A DNA stretch of 64,000 bases. Origin: Phytophthora quininea (Eukaryota; Oomycota; Peronosporomycetes; Peronosporales; Peronosporaceae). The notes beneath the pieces are model-generated. The model was not told the DNA's origin. It made no database searches and saw only the letters and a list, made by a program, of their open reading frames with translations. A program made the position numbers and the translations under genes. This document shows, piece by piece, positions 31,822 to 43,554 of this stretch (its first letter is position 1; the number at the start of each line of letters is the position of its first letter). Location: the NCBI GenBank assembly GCA_011947345.1, contig JAAVTG010000064.1:124001-188000 (forward strand), read 5' to 3'.

Positions 31822-31868
31822 CCACCAGTAGTGAAAGGGTTAATGGTTAACCCTTTCACTACCGGTGG
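31822..31868. repeat. Back-to-back piggyBac-like terminal repeats around TTAA
   Basis: A 22-nt inverted repeat with one mismatch flanks TGG. Each arm reads TTAA followed by CCCTTTCACTACYGGTGG outward, the form of a piggyBac terminal repeat beside its TTAA target. The two ends face away from each other, so this is a junction between two insertions (or a remnant), not one element's stem. No piggyBac transposase was seen. Confidence 0.5.
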
Positions 31869-32039
31869 GCTGATAGTTGAATTTAGTATCACGCAATTAG
31901 AGACGCTCATTCGCAGATTTGTAACCAATGGCAAGCTATGATGGTCGGGTGTGCTGGACCAGCCATCTCCAATAAAACGGACCATTTCGAGATAAAACGC
32001 AGCGTAAAATTAGAGACGGTACTAGTAATCTATTCTTCT

Positions 32040-33330
32040 CCCCGTTCAAATTCCCCTCCCCTGTTTTCCTTGGACCAAATGACAGCACATTATTGCCGAT
32101 ACTGACGAGCCAGCCCGTGCGACTGGGAAAGCTATGGCCAAGAGCTCGTGGAAAGCCGACATCGCCTCCTTCACGAGTACAAGGTCGCTCGCCCTCACAA
32201 CGTGAACAAGGTGCTGTACCAAGTATACTTTTATCTCAAGAATGGCAGACTTGATCGGACCCCAAGCTATGAGTTCCCTTCTTGTATTACTGCCGGCTGG
32301 ACTGAGAAGGTAAGAGCATATTTCTGATGGATTGATTTCGTTGTTCACAGGGTCTCACTTACTCTGAAAAGCATCAGGATAGCAATGAAAAATACTCTGT
32401 CATGTCTGTCGCCGGAGACGGCACGCCGGCGACGGCTTGCCGCGATTCGCTTGGAATTAATCGATCCGAAGCTCATTTTCCAATGTATTTTCTTTGTTCA
32501 AAGCCATTCTCTAAACGCTGCAAGTCCGGTAACATCGCGTCAGGGAGAACTTCACCATCGGTAAGACGCTCGAGACCAAGCCGTACCAGTTTCCGACCGA
32601 GAACGACGGCGTCGTTCTCATCTGCGCCCACATCCCAGAACCACTGGCCAAGCGTTGCCACGAGATCGGCTCTACACTGGCGGAGTCATGAGCCAAAGAC
32701 CGACAACGCCGTGAGCTACCCACCCAGCAGGACTTGATACACGTGATGCTGTTCCACACATCCCACCCGGACGACTTGGCCCCCAACGCTTGGCTGCATT
32801 TAGACGACATCATCGAGCAACTCCAGGCCACGTGCAGACTGGTGGCACCCTTCCGACTGCAGCCTGTGATGGTCCTCATGGCCTCCTCTGGCACCACTAT
32901 TATGCTGTTTGAGTGTCTCTCGGTAGAGCAGAACGGCGTTGTCTACTCCAACAAGGTGTCAACAAGAACCCTCGAGTTATTCATCGACTACATCCGTCTC
33001 GTGGCCAAGGATTCCTTCTCCTACGCCCCGCAGAGCGACACACGTGTCATCATCCACTCGACACTCGGAAGGTGCTGTCTGCCGATTTCATCGAAGAGGA
33101 GCTCAACAAGGTTCATGCCAAGGGCAAGGAGGTGACGGCCCTGCAGAAGGACCCGCAGTCAGTGCTGCTCGACAAGCTCTGGTTCGGCAGGAGACGCACC
33201 ACTTGTCTCTTCAAGACCCCAAGACGGAGATTCCACCGCTGGGCGGCATCAAGAAGCAGAGAGCGAAGTTAGTGAATAGGACGATGAAGTGTAAGGTGGC
33301 CTGGAGCGCTCTGTGGGGCTACCTTGAATA
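32040..33330 (+). pseudogene. Decayed 2H-phosphoesterase (LigT-like) gene
   Basis: Plus-strand coding potential is spread over several frames. The longest piece (32734-33135) contains IHVMLFHTSHPDD at ~32737 and VIIHSTLG at ~33046. These are positioned like the two HxTx motifs of 2H phosphoesterases (2'-5' RNA ligase/cyclic phosphodiesterase superfamily), though the first has Met in place of Thr. A neighbouring frame supplies the following segment (LSADFIEEELNKVHAK) and a third the end (ETHHLSLQDPKTEIPPLGG). An in-frame TGA lies at 32690. The gene is clearly broken; the family call is moderate. Confidence 0.42.
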
Positions 33331-33339
33331 GACGCGATA

Positions 33340-34072
33340 CCATTTTGATAGACAGCCTTCCCCCGATCATGTTGGACAAAGACGACTTTCTGTGTGTGGC
33401 GCTGATGTTCTGCGCCACTTTCGCCGTGGAATCCATGAGCTTCCCTCCATCTTCGCAGCCACAAGGCCGATCCTTGCCGCCATCGGCATGTACTTTATCT
33501 CATCCTGCAATCTCCACGCAAGGTATCAACTCTGCCGATAAGTAAGCTGGGATATCTTTGCGGATGAAATGATTTGTATTTTGCAGCGTTGCTGTGAGCA
33601 AGGCGCTGACGGTGACGCCTACCAACGCGCTGGCTTTCAGCGACCTCGCTACAATCTCCTAGACATTCTGTTCTCGCCCCGAGAGGCTCAGATACAGACC
33701 AGACCGACAACGCCATCAAGACCTTCGAAACAATTCTGTTCGCTGCATGCACAGCAATCATCATTCCACTTGTCCAACTGCAGCGCATTGACTCCACTCG
33801 GTAAGCTTATATTCATTACGACCATGTACCTGCTCGTTGGGATCATCACGTACTACCAATTCGGCTACACTAATTCGGACACGTTGCTGGACCAGTTGCT
33901 ACAGACAAGCACTGCGAGAGAGCTAGACTTTTTCTCAACAGATACACGCGCTGCAAATACAATCGGCGGTTGTGTACGCGTGGTTTTCGGTTTGATCGCC
34001 AATTTCATTTGGAGGAAGCACCACGGACTCAGGTTAAGTCCCGGTCAAATTCGAAATTTAGATTTTTTCTGA
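33340..34072 (+). pseudogene. Fragments of a polytopic membrane protein, amino-acid-permease-like
   Basis: Hydrophobic segments occur in alternating frames (PILAAIGMYFISSCNL, ETILFAACTAIIIPLVQLQ, KLIFITTMYLLVGIITYYQFG). The last resembles the AAAP amino-acid transporter pattern of a helix followed by GYYxFG. At least three frame changes occur. The assignment is tentative. Confidence 0.3.
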
Positions 34073-34254
34073 AACTTGATCCTAAAAGTTGACCCAACTC
34101 GTGACTTGGTCAACCTCTACTCTATAATGTTGAATAAATTCTCATACTTTATTCATGGAAATTTCACTTTTAGAGGAGGTTGTTTGGCCCAATTAATATC
34201 AAAGCAAAACCGATAGGAAATACCATAAGTAAGTCAACCATTTGAAAAATTTTC

Positions 34255-34330
34255 GAAGATATTGGTGCACTGAGTGTGTCTACGTTTCTAAACGTATGGT
34301 TCGGGTTCAAATCCCGCCGTGTCCTACTCA
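34255..34330 (+). tRNA. tRNA-like pseudogene or SINE head
   Basis: GGGTTCAAATCCC near 34303-34315 is a good T-arm and RNA polymerase III B-box. A possible anticodon arm (TACG/CGTA) lies upstream, but its loop is 8 nt, the acceptor ends do not pair and no A-box is evident. Not a functional tRNA as read. Confidence 0.25.
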
Positions 34331-34879
34331 TCCGTTCGCCGATGTCCGTTCCGTTCACACATATGGTAATATGCATTGCATTCAACCCAGTTGTCAGTGC
34401 AAAGGTCAGATATATGAGAACGATGTGGCAATAGAGGGATACGGGGGTAAGTTTTTGACGTTGGTAATTGTACATGATATTTATGTACTTTCTTGTATCC
34501 GATACATTCCAGATCCTCCCGAACAGGGTACAAGCAGCGAAATTATAGTGCTACAAATACTAAATCAAATAAAATGTTGAACAGCTCACTTATGCACTAA
34601 TCAACTAAGTTTTCAGCTTGATTTTTTTAAGATCTCAAACACTCAAAAGCCCCCGGCATAAAACTAAGACCTAACTATTGCCTGTAAATGAAAATGGTGC
34701 ATACAAACCGTCTAACACGCAGGCGATTGCGATTCATCCGACGAGGCAAATGACTCAGTGGACGCCACCACGGACGAATTACCGGAGTCGGAAAATCTTC
34801 CTGGTGCTGACTGTGAGTCTTCGTGGGCGGGTGCTCGAACAATTCGGTTGGAAATACCGTCCAACAGCTGTGCATTCTG
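34331..34879. other. Spacer with no recognised gene
   Basis: AT-rich; only short, motif-free open frames. Confidence 0.3.
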
Positions 34880-36543
34880 CCGTCTCTGTTTTTTATTACC
34901 CCGATAAATTAAGTGACGTCTGGATGAGGCACTGCAAAAGCCTCATTCAGTGCCCGATTATAGCGCTCTAGAGGATTGTTGGTCCGATTCTCATGTCCTC
35001 TCGCAAGCCGTAGATATTCCATGACTCTAGCTTGAACTTCTTGATCCATGTGTTCTTAAAATATATCCAAAAGTGCTTCCAATTCTCCGTCAAATATTGG
35101 ATGCCAAGTTCGTCACAGTCGTCCTTGATCAAAGTTTTCACCTCACGTTGCCCTCTGTTCATAATCTCACTGTGATGAATTACTGTTAATATGTCGAGAC
35201 AACCTTTGGCCATAGCAACAACAACTTTTGGGGTGGTATTCTCAACTTTAGTAACTTTCGACGTAGTGCTTCCTTAAAGTGAAACAGAACCAATAATTCG
35301 AGCCTCTGGAAACTAGTTCTTGGTGGCTTATATCGCTTTCGATCGCAAGCCATGAACACGACGTGTAGCAAATGTTCGTAAACTTGAGCCGTCTTGCCGG
35401 TGGTCAACACGTAAAACACCGGTAGATAGACATCTGAAATGGCGTCGTGAGTCATTAAAACGACGAGTTGGTAAACTTAGTCGGCACACACTTGTACGTT
35501 GCGTCCATGAATAGAGAGCTTTGCGGCTGCTTCATACGATTGACCAAGTGGGGTGTCCCCAGCTAATAACGCGGTGCAACACTTCGTCTTCGTAGTACGT
35601 GAAGTGAAATTGGAAAAACTTGAGATCCGGCTATTTTTAACGTTGCACAAAGGTTCTCTTTCAATGCGACCATAAATTTCTCGGCCGAAGTGTTTCGCTC
35701 TTGTTCGATATAGCCGGCCTAAAACTTGCGTTTTAGTCGCCCCACGGACAATCTGCGTGTTATCGCCATAAAACCGATCACGGACAGTCAACCATACTTG
35801 TTTTGGTGGCATGGTCACGTTAGGAAGTGCCAGCGTATCCGTGAAATCCAGCATCTGCTCTTTACAGTCGACGGTCACTGGTGGGGGTCCTTGCTCAGCA
35901 GGCTGATTACGATCAGGGTTGCATGCTGGTTTGTGAACTCCTTCCACCCATGCAGCGTTTGAAGTTATGGCTGGTTTTGCCCGACAGCCGGTACGTCTGC
36001 GCACGCTGCAGCGATGATGCTCCGATAAACCGCTTCCCAGTAATACGAGTAGCCATATCCGCGATAGTAAACCGACTTCGTCGTGTTGTTGCGCACAACT
36101 TCGTCGGGAACGCCGTGTTGACTTGTTCCTGGAACAGGGTTGTCATCATTACCAGCACCGCCTCCTGGTACTTGGATATTATCAGTGTCTCCTGGCTCAT
36201 CGTCGCCTGGCTCATCGTCACCTGGCTCACCATTTATGCCTGTGATTGTTGCAGTTGGACCACGATACGAAGACCCTTCGCAGTCGAACGAAGCAGACTT
36301 ATAACTATTCGAATCGGACTGAGCGTCTTCTTCTGCTTGATAGCCGTCGGATTCGGATTAGTTGGAATTGTCGGAGGACATCGACGTTGCAACGGGGTAG
36401 GTGCATCCGTCGCTGACTTCGCCCAGAGAGCAGCGCAATACGAAGACCGAGTCTGTGGTTTGGGGGAAATTGACGGGCCAGTGAATTAAAGCCGACACAT
36501 GATTGGCTGACGTTAAATCTGTTACCCAATCAGCAGATGCCAA
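34880..36543 (-). mobile_element. Mutator-like (MULE) transposase remnant
   Basis: Minus-strand frames in order. 36004-35477 is an N-terminal FLYWCH-type/DNA-binding region (KQVWLTVRDRFYGDNTQIVRG). 35455-35186 is the transposase core (YLPVFYVLTTGKT and LVLFHFKEALRRKLLKLRIPP, the conserved MULE CHxH-like segment with Phe for Cys). 35213-34900 is the C-terminal helical region (TWIKKF, then a frame change, then RYNRALNEAF). Acidic sequence upstream near 36230-35900 may be the element's N-terminus. Frames are broken several times, so it is inactive. Confidence 0.7.
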
Positions 36544-38829
36544 CGCACCGCAGCCTTGATGCGTGTCGTTGTCCTTATTTATGTATTTAGTGTGGCTCTA
36601 AACGAAATTTACATAACTCACTGTGATAATTGATAGGGGTTGACCCAAACTTGACCTAAATAAAACTTCACCAGAACTTGACCCCAGAAAAGGTTACTCG
36701 CCACAGTTCCACTTGAATCGGTCGAATACATACTCGCCGACATTGTCGGTGATGAATTCCTTAGCGAAACACACCTAAACTGCTGGGTTCGTCGACTCGA
36801 TTATGGTGATTATTGTTCGTGGACTTGTGCTTCTAACAGGTGTCGTATAACGTATAGCATTATATGTCACAGCAAAGCCTCAATGTCATTTCTTTAACAG
36901 TGCAATCGTTTGTAGACCCAATATTGCAAATGGAACCATAATGTAATTCGGAGTGGTGAATCGTATTGGAACCTGCGTGCGGAAATAACATTGGTATGAG
37001 ATGGGTGGTTAAGAATTCAGAGACAGATGATACCTTGCCGTGCCAATTAAATCATCGTGTGTTCGTTCGATGCCATGGGTTAATAGCTTAAGCATCCCCG
37101 AATACAACGAAGTTAGTTTGCTGATATAAAAACAATGGATTGGACGTCTACAGCCGACCGCTTTGACTTTTGCTGGGTAATAGACTTTTATTTGGTACAA
37201 TGTGTCGTGCTGGGACTTTGGCAGTTAGCACGCATACCATAGGCATATTACTAGCTAGGTTTCAATCACTTAAGTTTGTTGACTATCAATGGCCAAGCTT
37301 CTGTGTCAGTCTCGACATTTGATCCACGACGCTTAAGCGCCCAGCGTAGATCATCAGTAGCATTACCGGTGTTATGTCGCCAAGCGCATACCCTTGAGCG
37401 AAGCACTCCCTCCTAGACCCTCACAAGACACCATCAAACAGTTAATGCCAAAGTACATGCCATATAGTTAGTCGGACGTACCACCTCGGTCTCCTGAGGT
37501 TAGGCTTTTCCTAGACCAGAAACCGCAGCCGGCAAATGGAGTAAACAAAACAAATTTCATGCAGAATTACGGTTTTCCTACTACAGCGGGCTGTTTTATT
37601 CATGGCCATTATGAGCTGCCATGCCTAAGTTGTATTCATGGCGTGAAACATGTCTATATCATCGATCAATTCAACTTATTAGTAACATACATATGATGCA
37701 AAATGGGTGGCAACGATGATGGCAGACGGGCCATTCATCGATAAAATCCGTTACAACGTTTCGTTTGTACCACAGAAAAGGGTATAGTCTTAGGAAGCAG
37801 TTTGGACCCACTCTGTCTAATGAAGTTGTGGCCGAGCGCCCGAGATCTGCCGACCAGTGGAGATGTATAATGTTGTCAAAACCTGGTCCAGGATGGGACG
37901 ACTGACGCCAAAAGGTGCTGTAGGCGTATGTAGGATAAGATTTTCATATGTCAATGATCAAGTTAATTCTGCTCAATGATACTTGCAAAAATGCCATCGC
38001 CCACCAATGTCACTTGCACTCGCTGCGATTCATGTTCACACGAAACCTCAAGGTCCACCAAGGCCGCAGGGTGTGCAAGAAACCCGCAACCCGAAGTTGC
38101 GGGTGAAACGACTGAAGCGCGCCAAGGACAAGGTCGGGATGGCTGATTGAGAACGTAAAAGGGTCAATTACGCCGCCAACCGTGAAAATGCGACATCTGC
38201 ACTAACTTTACGGCACGCTCGGTGAATTACCCGCATGCTCTGAATCATCGATCCATTCTCGCGTGGGCGACGTCGTGCCGCCAAAGGATGCATTGTGATG
38301 CCGGCCCGCGTAAAGGTTCTCCTCCGTGCCATATCTGCAGGCACCCCTTCGTGGTGATGTGTTAGCAAATCTTAATAAATTTTTAGCTTTGTGAGTTAAT
38401 CGCGTTGAATTTGTCTGATGTTATTTCAAAAGGATAAACTTAGTTTTAACGTAAAGTAAGTGAAGAATCTCCCGCCTAGAAGTGTACACGGCTTTGCTTG
38501 GGATTGAAGAAAAGCACTTAATTTAACACTGTAATTCCATTTATTAAAGTATTTTGTTCGCACCGCATCCTTCAGCTAAACTCTTCTAGTTTTGGGCAAA
38601 CCCCAGCTAGTTTGTATGGATCTCCGCAGAATGTGACGAACGACGATTTTTACCGTGAAAAAGGCGTCTACGCGATACAAATCCTGACCTTTGTGTCGTT
38701 GCTTCAAGAACAAACAGTTTTCCTTACCAATAATATCGCTATGCGCTGGCTTTGAGCGCTTCATCAAAACGATCGATGTATCGCAGAATGGCAACAAAAA
38801 CTTTGCGCTCTTGATTGTGATCTGCATTA
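36544..38829. other. 2.3-kb gene desert
   Basis: No gene recognised. Around 38040-38350 a plus-strand stretch has coding-like composition (KLRVKRLKRAKDKVG) but several stops. A minus-strand frame 38854-38576 (FLLPFCDTSIVLMKRSKPAH) looks like a gene fragment cut by the Tc1/mariner element at 38830. Confidence 0.35.
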
Positions 38830-40485
38830 CTACTCTGTCCCAGAAATGTTGCACGAAAGTACTTTTCTCGACGCCAATTCGCTAAAAGTACTCAAAACGG
38901 AACATAATTGGTAGAAATAGATCCAACGCGTCTAGCGCTTTTGAATGGTGTGCGTAGCTCGCCAAGGCTCGGCAAATTGCCGTCAAGCCGGCCAAAAATG
39001 TGGTGGCAGCGGCGCCTTCCAATTTGTGTGAGAAGATTGCCGTCAAGCCGGCCAAAAATGTGGTGGCAGCGGCGCCTTCCAATTTGTGTGAGAAGATCCC
39101 ATTTTCGATTTCGCCCAGCCCAGCACCCTCGACGCCAATGCCCCCTCAAGACCCGAGAACTCACCGACCAAGAGCGTGAACAGATCGTTTCTGCTGTCCT
39201 CGGTCTGTCAACCCAAGGCAAAACCGCTCGTGGAGCTCTCGTCCTGGTCGCCGATGAGTTTGATGTCGATCCTAGCACAATTTCCCGTGTTTGGCGTAGA
39301 GCTCAAGATACATTTGCTAGTACTGGCACCTACTCTGCCACATCGAGGAAGAGCGAGAGAGGCCGACCCAAGAACGACTACACCACCAACCTCGAGAAGC
39401 TACGAGGAGCTGACATCGCCAGGCGGTGCACGGTGCGATCTTCTGCCCGCATGTGCGGCATGTCGCGATCATCGCTGCACCGTCGCACCCAGGACGGAGC
39501 GCTCGAAGTGCATACGTCCGTCGTCAAGCCTCTTCTCACTGAGGCCAACATGGCGTCACGACTGGCATGGTGTCAGCACCACTTAGACCCAACAACGTTG
39601 CTTTACAACGACATGATGGCCACCATTCATGTCGACGAAAAGCTATTTTATCTTACCGAGGTGAAAAACGCTATTACTTGCTGCCAGGGAAACAGCACCA
39701 AGACGACGCGTGAAATCCAAGAGACACATCGGCCACGTGATGGTTTTGGCGGCGGTTGCTCGTTCGTGGCGCGATCTCTCCACCGGGGTGCAATCTGACG
39801 GGAAGCTCGGCGTGTGGCCTTTGTAGAGAAGCGTGCGGCGAAGCGTGGCAGCTGGAGGCGTCCTGCTGGCACAGTGGAGACAAAATCAATTAATGTCACG
39901 AAGGCGAGCTGTAGGAAGATGCTCGTTGAGAAGCTTTTGCCGGCGGTTTCTTCGCGCTGGTCCTGGAGGATGAACGAGAGCATGAAAATTGTAGTGCAGC
40001 AGGACAACGCCCCCCTCATATTCCTGTGGACGACTCGCAATTTAGTGCTGCTGTTATGGAGAGTGGTCGCGAAATTGAACTTGCTTTTCAACCACCAAAT
40101 AGCCCCGATCTGAATGTGCTCGACTTGGGGCTGTTCACAGCAATTCAATCTCGCCAACAGCAACGGCAGACTCGAGATTTGGACGAGCTTATTGCAGCTG
40201 TCGAAGCGTCCTATTGGGAGCTTTCTCCCGCTACAATTAATGCTACGTTTCTACCGTTGCAGTGCAGTATCGATAACTGCATCCAGCAGCGTGGTGACAA
40301 TGCCCTCAAGCCGGCTCATATGGGAAAGCTCGAGTAGAGAAGGAGGGACGACTTCCCTTAAGCATTCGATGCTCCGACAGCGCTCTTGATGCACTGTCCA
40401 TCACGTAGAGATTTGTAGGTATACTGAAACCAATATAAAGTCCGGAACATAATAAATCCGTGCAACATTTCTGGGACGGAGTGGT
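38830..40485 (+). mobile_element. Tc1/mariner-type DNA transposon, 1656 bp
   Basis: Termini begin CYACTCYGTCCCAGAAATG and are inverted for at least 26 bp (38830-38855 against 40485-40460) with two mismatches. TA flanks both ends (38828-38829, 40486-40487), the expected target duplication. The interior encodes a transposase. Stowaway-type ends (CTCCCTCCGTCCC) are similar. Confidence 0.88.
38908..40337 (+). pseudogene. Tc1/mariner transposase (frameshifted)
   Basis: Frame 38908-39798 carries an N-terminal HTH (REQIVSAVLGLSTQGKTARG ... DPSTISRVWRRAQ), a second HTH (RMCGMSRSSLHRR) and the first catalytic region IHVDEKLFYLTE (D of the DDE/D triad). A frame change near 39750-39800 leads to the RGGDF-like central region (39814-40113) and then to 40026-40337 with the last catalytic region, FQPPNSPDLNVLDLGLF. 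An exact 60-bp tandem duplication (38976-39035, 39036-39095) adds 20 residues near the N-terminus. Confidence 0.85.
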
Positions 40486-41681
40486 ATATTGGATAAATCC
40501 GCTTCAATTTTCAACACATTCGAACTAATGCAAAGATCACGTAAACTCCATAATATCAAGTTTTGTTTTGAGCAACGACCTACGCTGCCAATGATCCTAG
40601 GACAAAATAGTACAAATACACGTCCTGGTGCGGCCAGCACACAGGACATGTGTGTGTCACACAAGCAACTGATGCAAACCGCGGGAGATGGGCAGAGTAC
40701 GTAGATCATCCATTCCGCGCCTAGGACCGCCACCACCCAATCCCTCATTTCACGATTCGCCACCGAACTGGGCGCGGCGTGCCTCTGCCGCACCCTTGGC
40801 CAGCACAGCGGCGCTCGGCGGACAAGCATGACCAAGAACTGGCGTGGCGTATCAGCATATCAAGGGTCGCAGCTGTGCGCTATTGACGTATGCGGCGTGG
40901 GACTTGTTCGGAGCGGGTTGATGGGCGTAAGCCTTGTACCGTTCCAACTGATGGTCCCTTGCTGCGTGCGGTGTAGCGTTTAGCCACAAGCTGCTCAAGA
41001 TGGCACAGAACTAAGTAGGATATAAAGTAATGCATGTATTAAATTGTACAAAGGTTTGGCTCTTAGTCTTCATGAACTTCAGCCTCGATGTAGACTCGCT
41101 CAGCTCCCTTCTGTTAGCGCTTGCGGTACTTCCTGGTCTCTCCCGAAGGCAGGTTTTCGTGGGTCGGTTCCCACGTAAGCTCCCACGTCGTGAGGAAGAC
41201 AACACGACCATTAATTCTGCGATGGTCGAGAATTGTACGCATCTGGTATGCGGGTCTACCCGCTACGTCAACCCCAGCTGGCACACCCACTTTGCTTAGC
41301 CGGCATCGTCTCCATGGGCATCTGCATCCATGAGATGAGTCTTAGGATGCGCGCGTACGGCACCGCGTCAAGCAAACACTTGATTGCGGCAGCTGGGGTC
41401 ACGGAAGGGTCGCGCAAGATGAGGCCGAATTTTTCAGGTACCGGGCCGCTGTCTCATCTAGGTGACCCCACCCACGTCGCTTAAGTCGACTTGTGTGCTT
41501 GCCATCGTGATGGAAAATGAGCAGCTATAAGCCCGAGGAGGGCAGAGGTAATTGGTTTCGCTTTCGTAGAATCTATGCATTTAGTTTTGGAGGAGTTTTG
41601 CCACAACGAAAATAGTAAAAGTTGCGATATGCATTAAATGTTGTATAGAGCGACATGAACACTTCAAAAGCTGCTGTAAGC
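40486..41681. other. Spacer, no recognised gene
   Basis: GC-rich middle part with short open frames on both strands; nothing assignable. Confidence 0.35.
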
Positions 41682-43554
41682 CTACTTGGTACTTAGCGCA
41701 TGACCATTGTTGCGTGATCTGCCAGGAACTACGCGCCGTGTCGCTGCTGCTTGAGGTCGTCGACGCTTGCGTGTAATCGAACGGTTGAGTAGTGTGCGCT
41801 TACCGTCTGTCCCAGTGTAGCTCTTGACCTGTAAGGCAAATAGCACGTGAATGCACATTGCAAACTTAAAATGATGCCTGCATTCACACGTTTTCTCGCT
41901 GACATCGACATACCATCCGCCCTCAGGTTGTCCTTCAACCTTCATTCGCGCGTAGTTGGCTCCCATTTGGACTGATACCGGCGCATTTTTCTTGCTGCAT
42001 CCAAACCTCAGGCAGATAGACTCGAACACAGCCCCGCGACTCCTCGCGTGCAATATGGGGGTTGGCGATACCAGTAAAACCAATCGATACTTGGGCGGCT
42101 TGGTGTCATGTCCAGCAGAAGATCCAGCTGACGAAACTCTCTCACCCGCGATCTTAGCTGCTGCGTTACTCCAGGTGCTTCCTTGAACTGTCGCGTAGTT
42201 GTTGATTGTTTTCACAACAGTTTGTCAGCAGCTGTATGAGGGTTCCGACCTTGTGTTTTGTGCGAAGTGTACATTCGCGCTTCATCATGCTGTTTAACTG
42301 CTCAACAGGGTTGTTTGTGGTGGCATACCTGCTGGCGTGTAACAGCACTGCCAGCGCCAGGACTTACTTAACACCCAAACGTTGCTGAAATAAGATCGTA
42401 GCCCGGACGACAAATCTTCTTCAGACCACTTGGCTGGCACAGTCTGAAGTTGAACGTCATACACCTCTTGACTTGACGCGAAGTGAAGGTCGTAAATTTC
42501 TGCAATCACCCGCTCGCATAAGTGTTGTGGTACGCCTTTACGCTTTTCATGCACCTTTGTCATGATTCGGTAGAAGCACACCAGGTACGCGTAGCCGGAG
42601 TCCTCACCGAATACTTTATCAACAGCAATTTGATGGGCCACTTCAGCGTCAGCCATGACATACCGTAGCAACATCTGCCCACCAGTTACTGTGGCGACAA
42701 TCCTGCGAAGGGCCCCTAGCGCCTTCACATACATCTCCTTCAGGCGTTGTGAAGTGATGAACAATGCCACCGGATGGAATGACTGGCACCTATCCGAAAC
42801 CCCGCATACGATGACAAGATACCCCACTTGGTTCAACTTGAAGGTACTATCCATTTGGAAACGAACGATGCTGAATCGCGAGCCGCATTTTGCAACAGCC
42901 GCTTAGTGGCCAACCCCACCAAGAACGGATGTTCGTCAGACCCGTTGCCAACATCGGGCTTGCTGTGACTGTCACGCTTCTAACCAAAATTGAAAATAGT
43001 TTCGTGTCAGACACCTCAGGATCGTACACAAGCTGGAAATTTGCTCCAAGATGTCTTCGTAGTCATCGCTCTTGTGGGGGTTTGTCTTAGCATAGTGGCT
43101 GACAAACCACTGGACTTGACACAACCTGGGTAGAAAATCTTCAGATAATCCAAAGCGGCGACCCATACCATGCGGATATGAGCCGGCTTTATACCGTCCG
43201 CCGTCTTCTCATGGCTATATTCCTTCAGCCGAGGTGTCAGCTTGGGCTTGGCACGACCACGAACTTGCGTCTCGTGCGCACCGTGCTACAGAAGTGACAC
43301 ACGATAGAGCTTTCGGCACGTGAGCACCATTCCAATCCAAGGCCATGCGTTATACGGTGTTGCCGCCTTGCATGTTTCTGAGGAGTACCGCAGTATCCGG
43401 TACGCATCTTATGCGGTCTGCCGAGCCCACATGAGTCATCACATGCAACCAGTTGGCTCTTTACGATGATGAAGATCTTCATATCTTCCATCAGCAGCTG
43501 TGCGTCACCAAGAGCCATGTTCGCGCAGATGTTCTTCCATTGGATCCGGACCAT
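41682..43554 (-). mobile_element. Second MULE transposase remnant with SWIM finger
   Basis: Minus-strand frames: 43554-43237 N-terminal zinc-binding region (ESSIVCHFCSTVRT); 42854-42294 DDE core start (DSTFKLNQVGYLVIVCGVSD ... GQMLLRYVMADAE); 42348-42166 helical region (TTNNPVEQLNSMMKRE); 42215-41682 ending in a SWIM zinc finger (CECRHHFKFAMCIHVLFAL) and a basic tail. This is the standard MULE order, but in at least three frames. It is unlike the remnant at 34880-36543 and represents another MULE family. Confidence 0.8.

Noticed and set aside
34255..34330. Functional tRNA
   Set aside because: Acceptor stem does not pair and the anticodon loop is the wrong size; kept only as a tRNA-like remnant.
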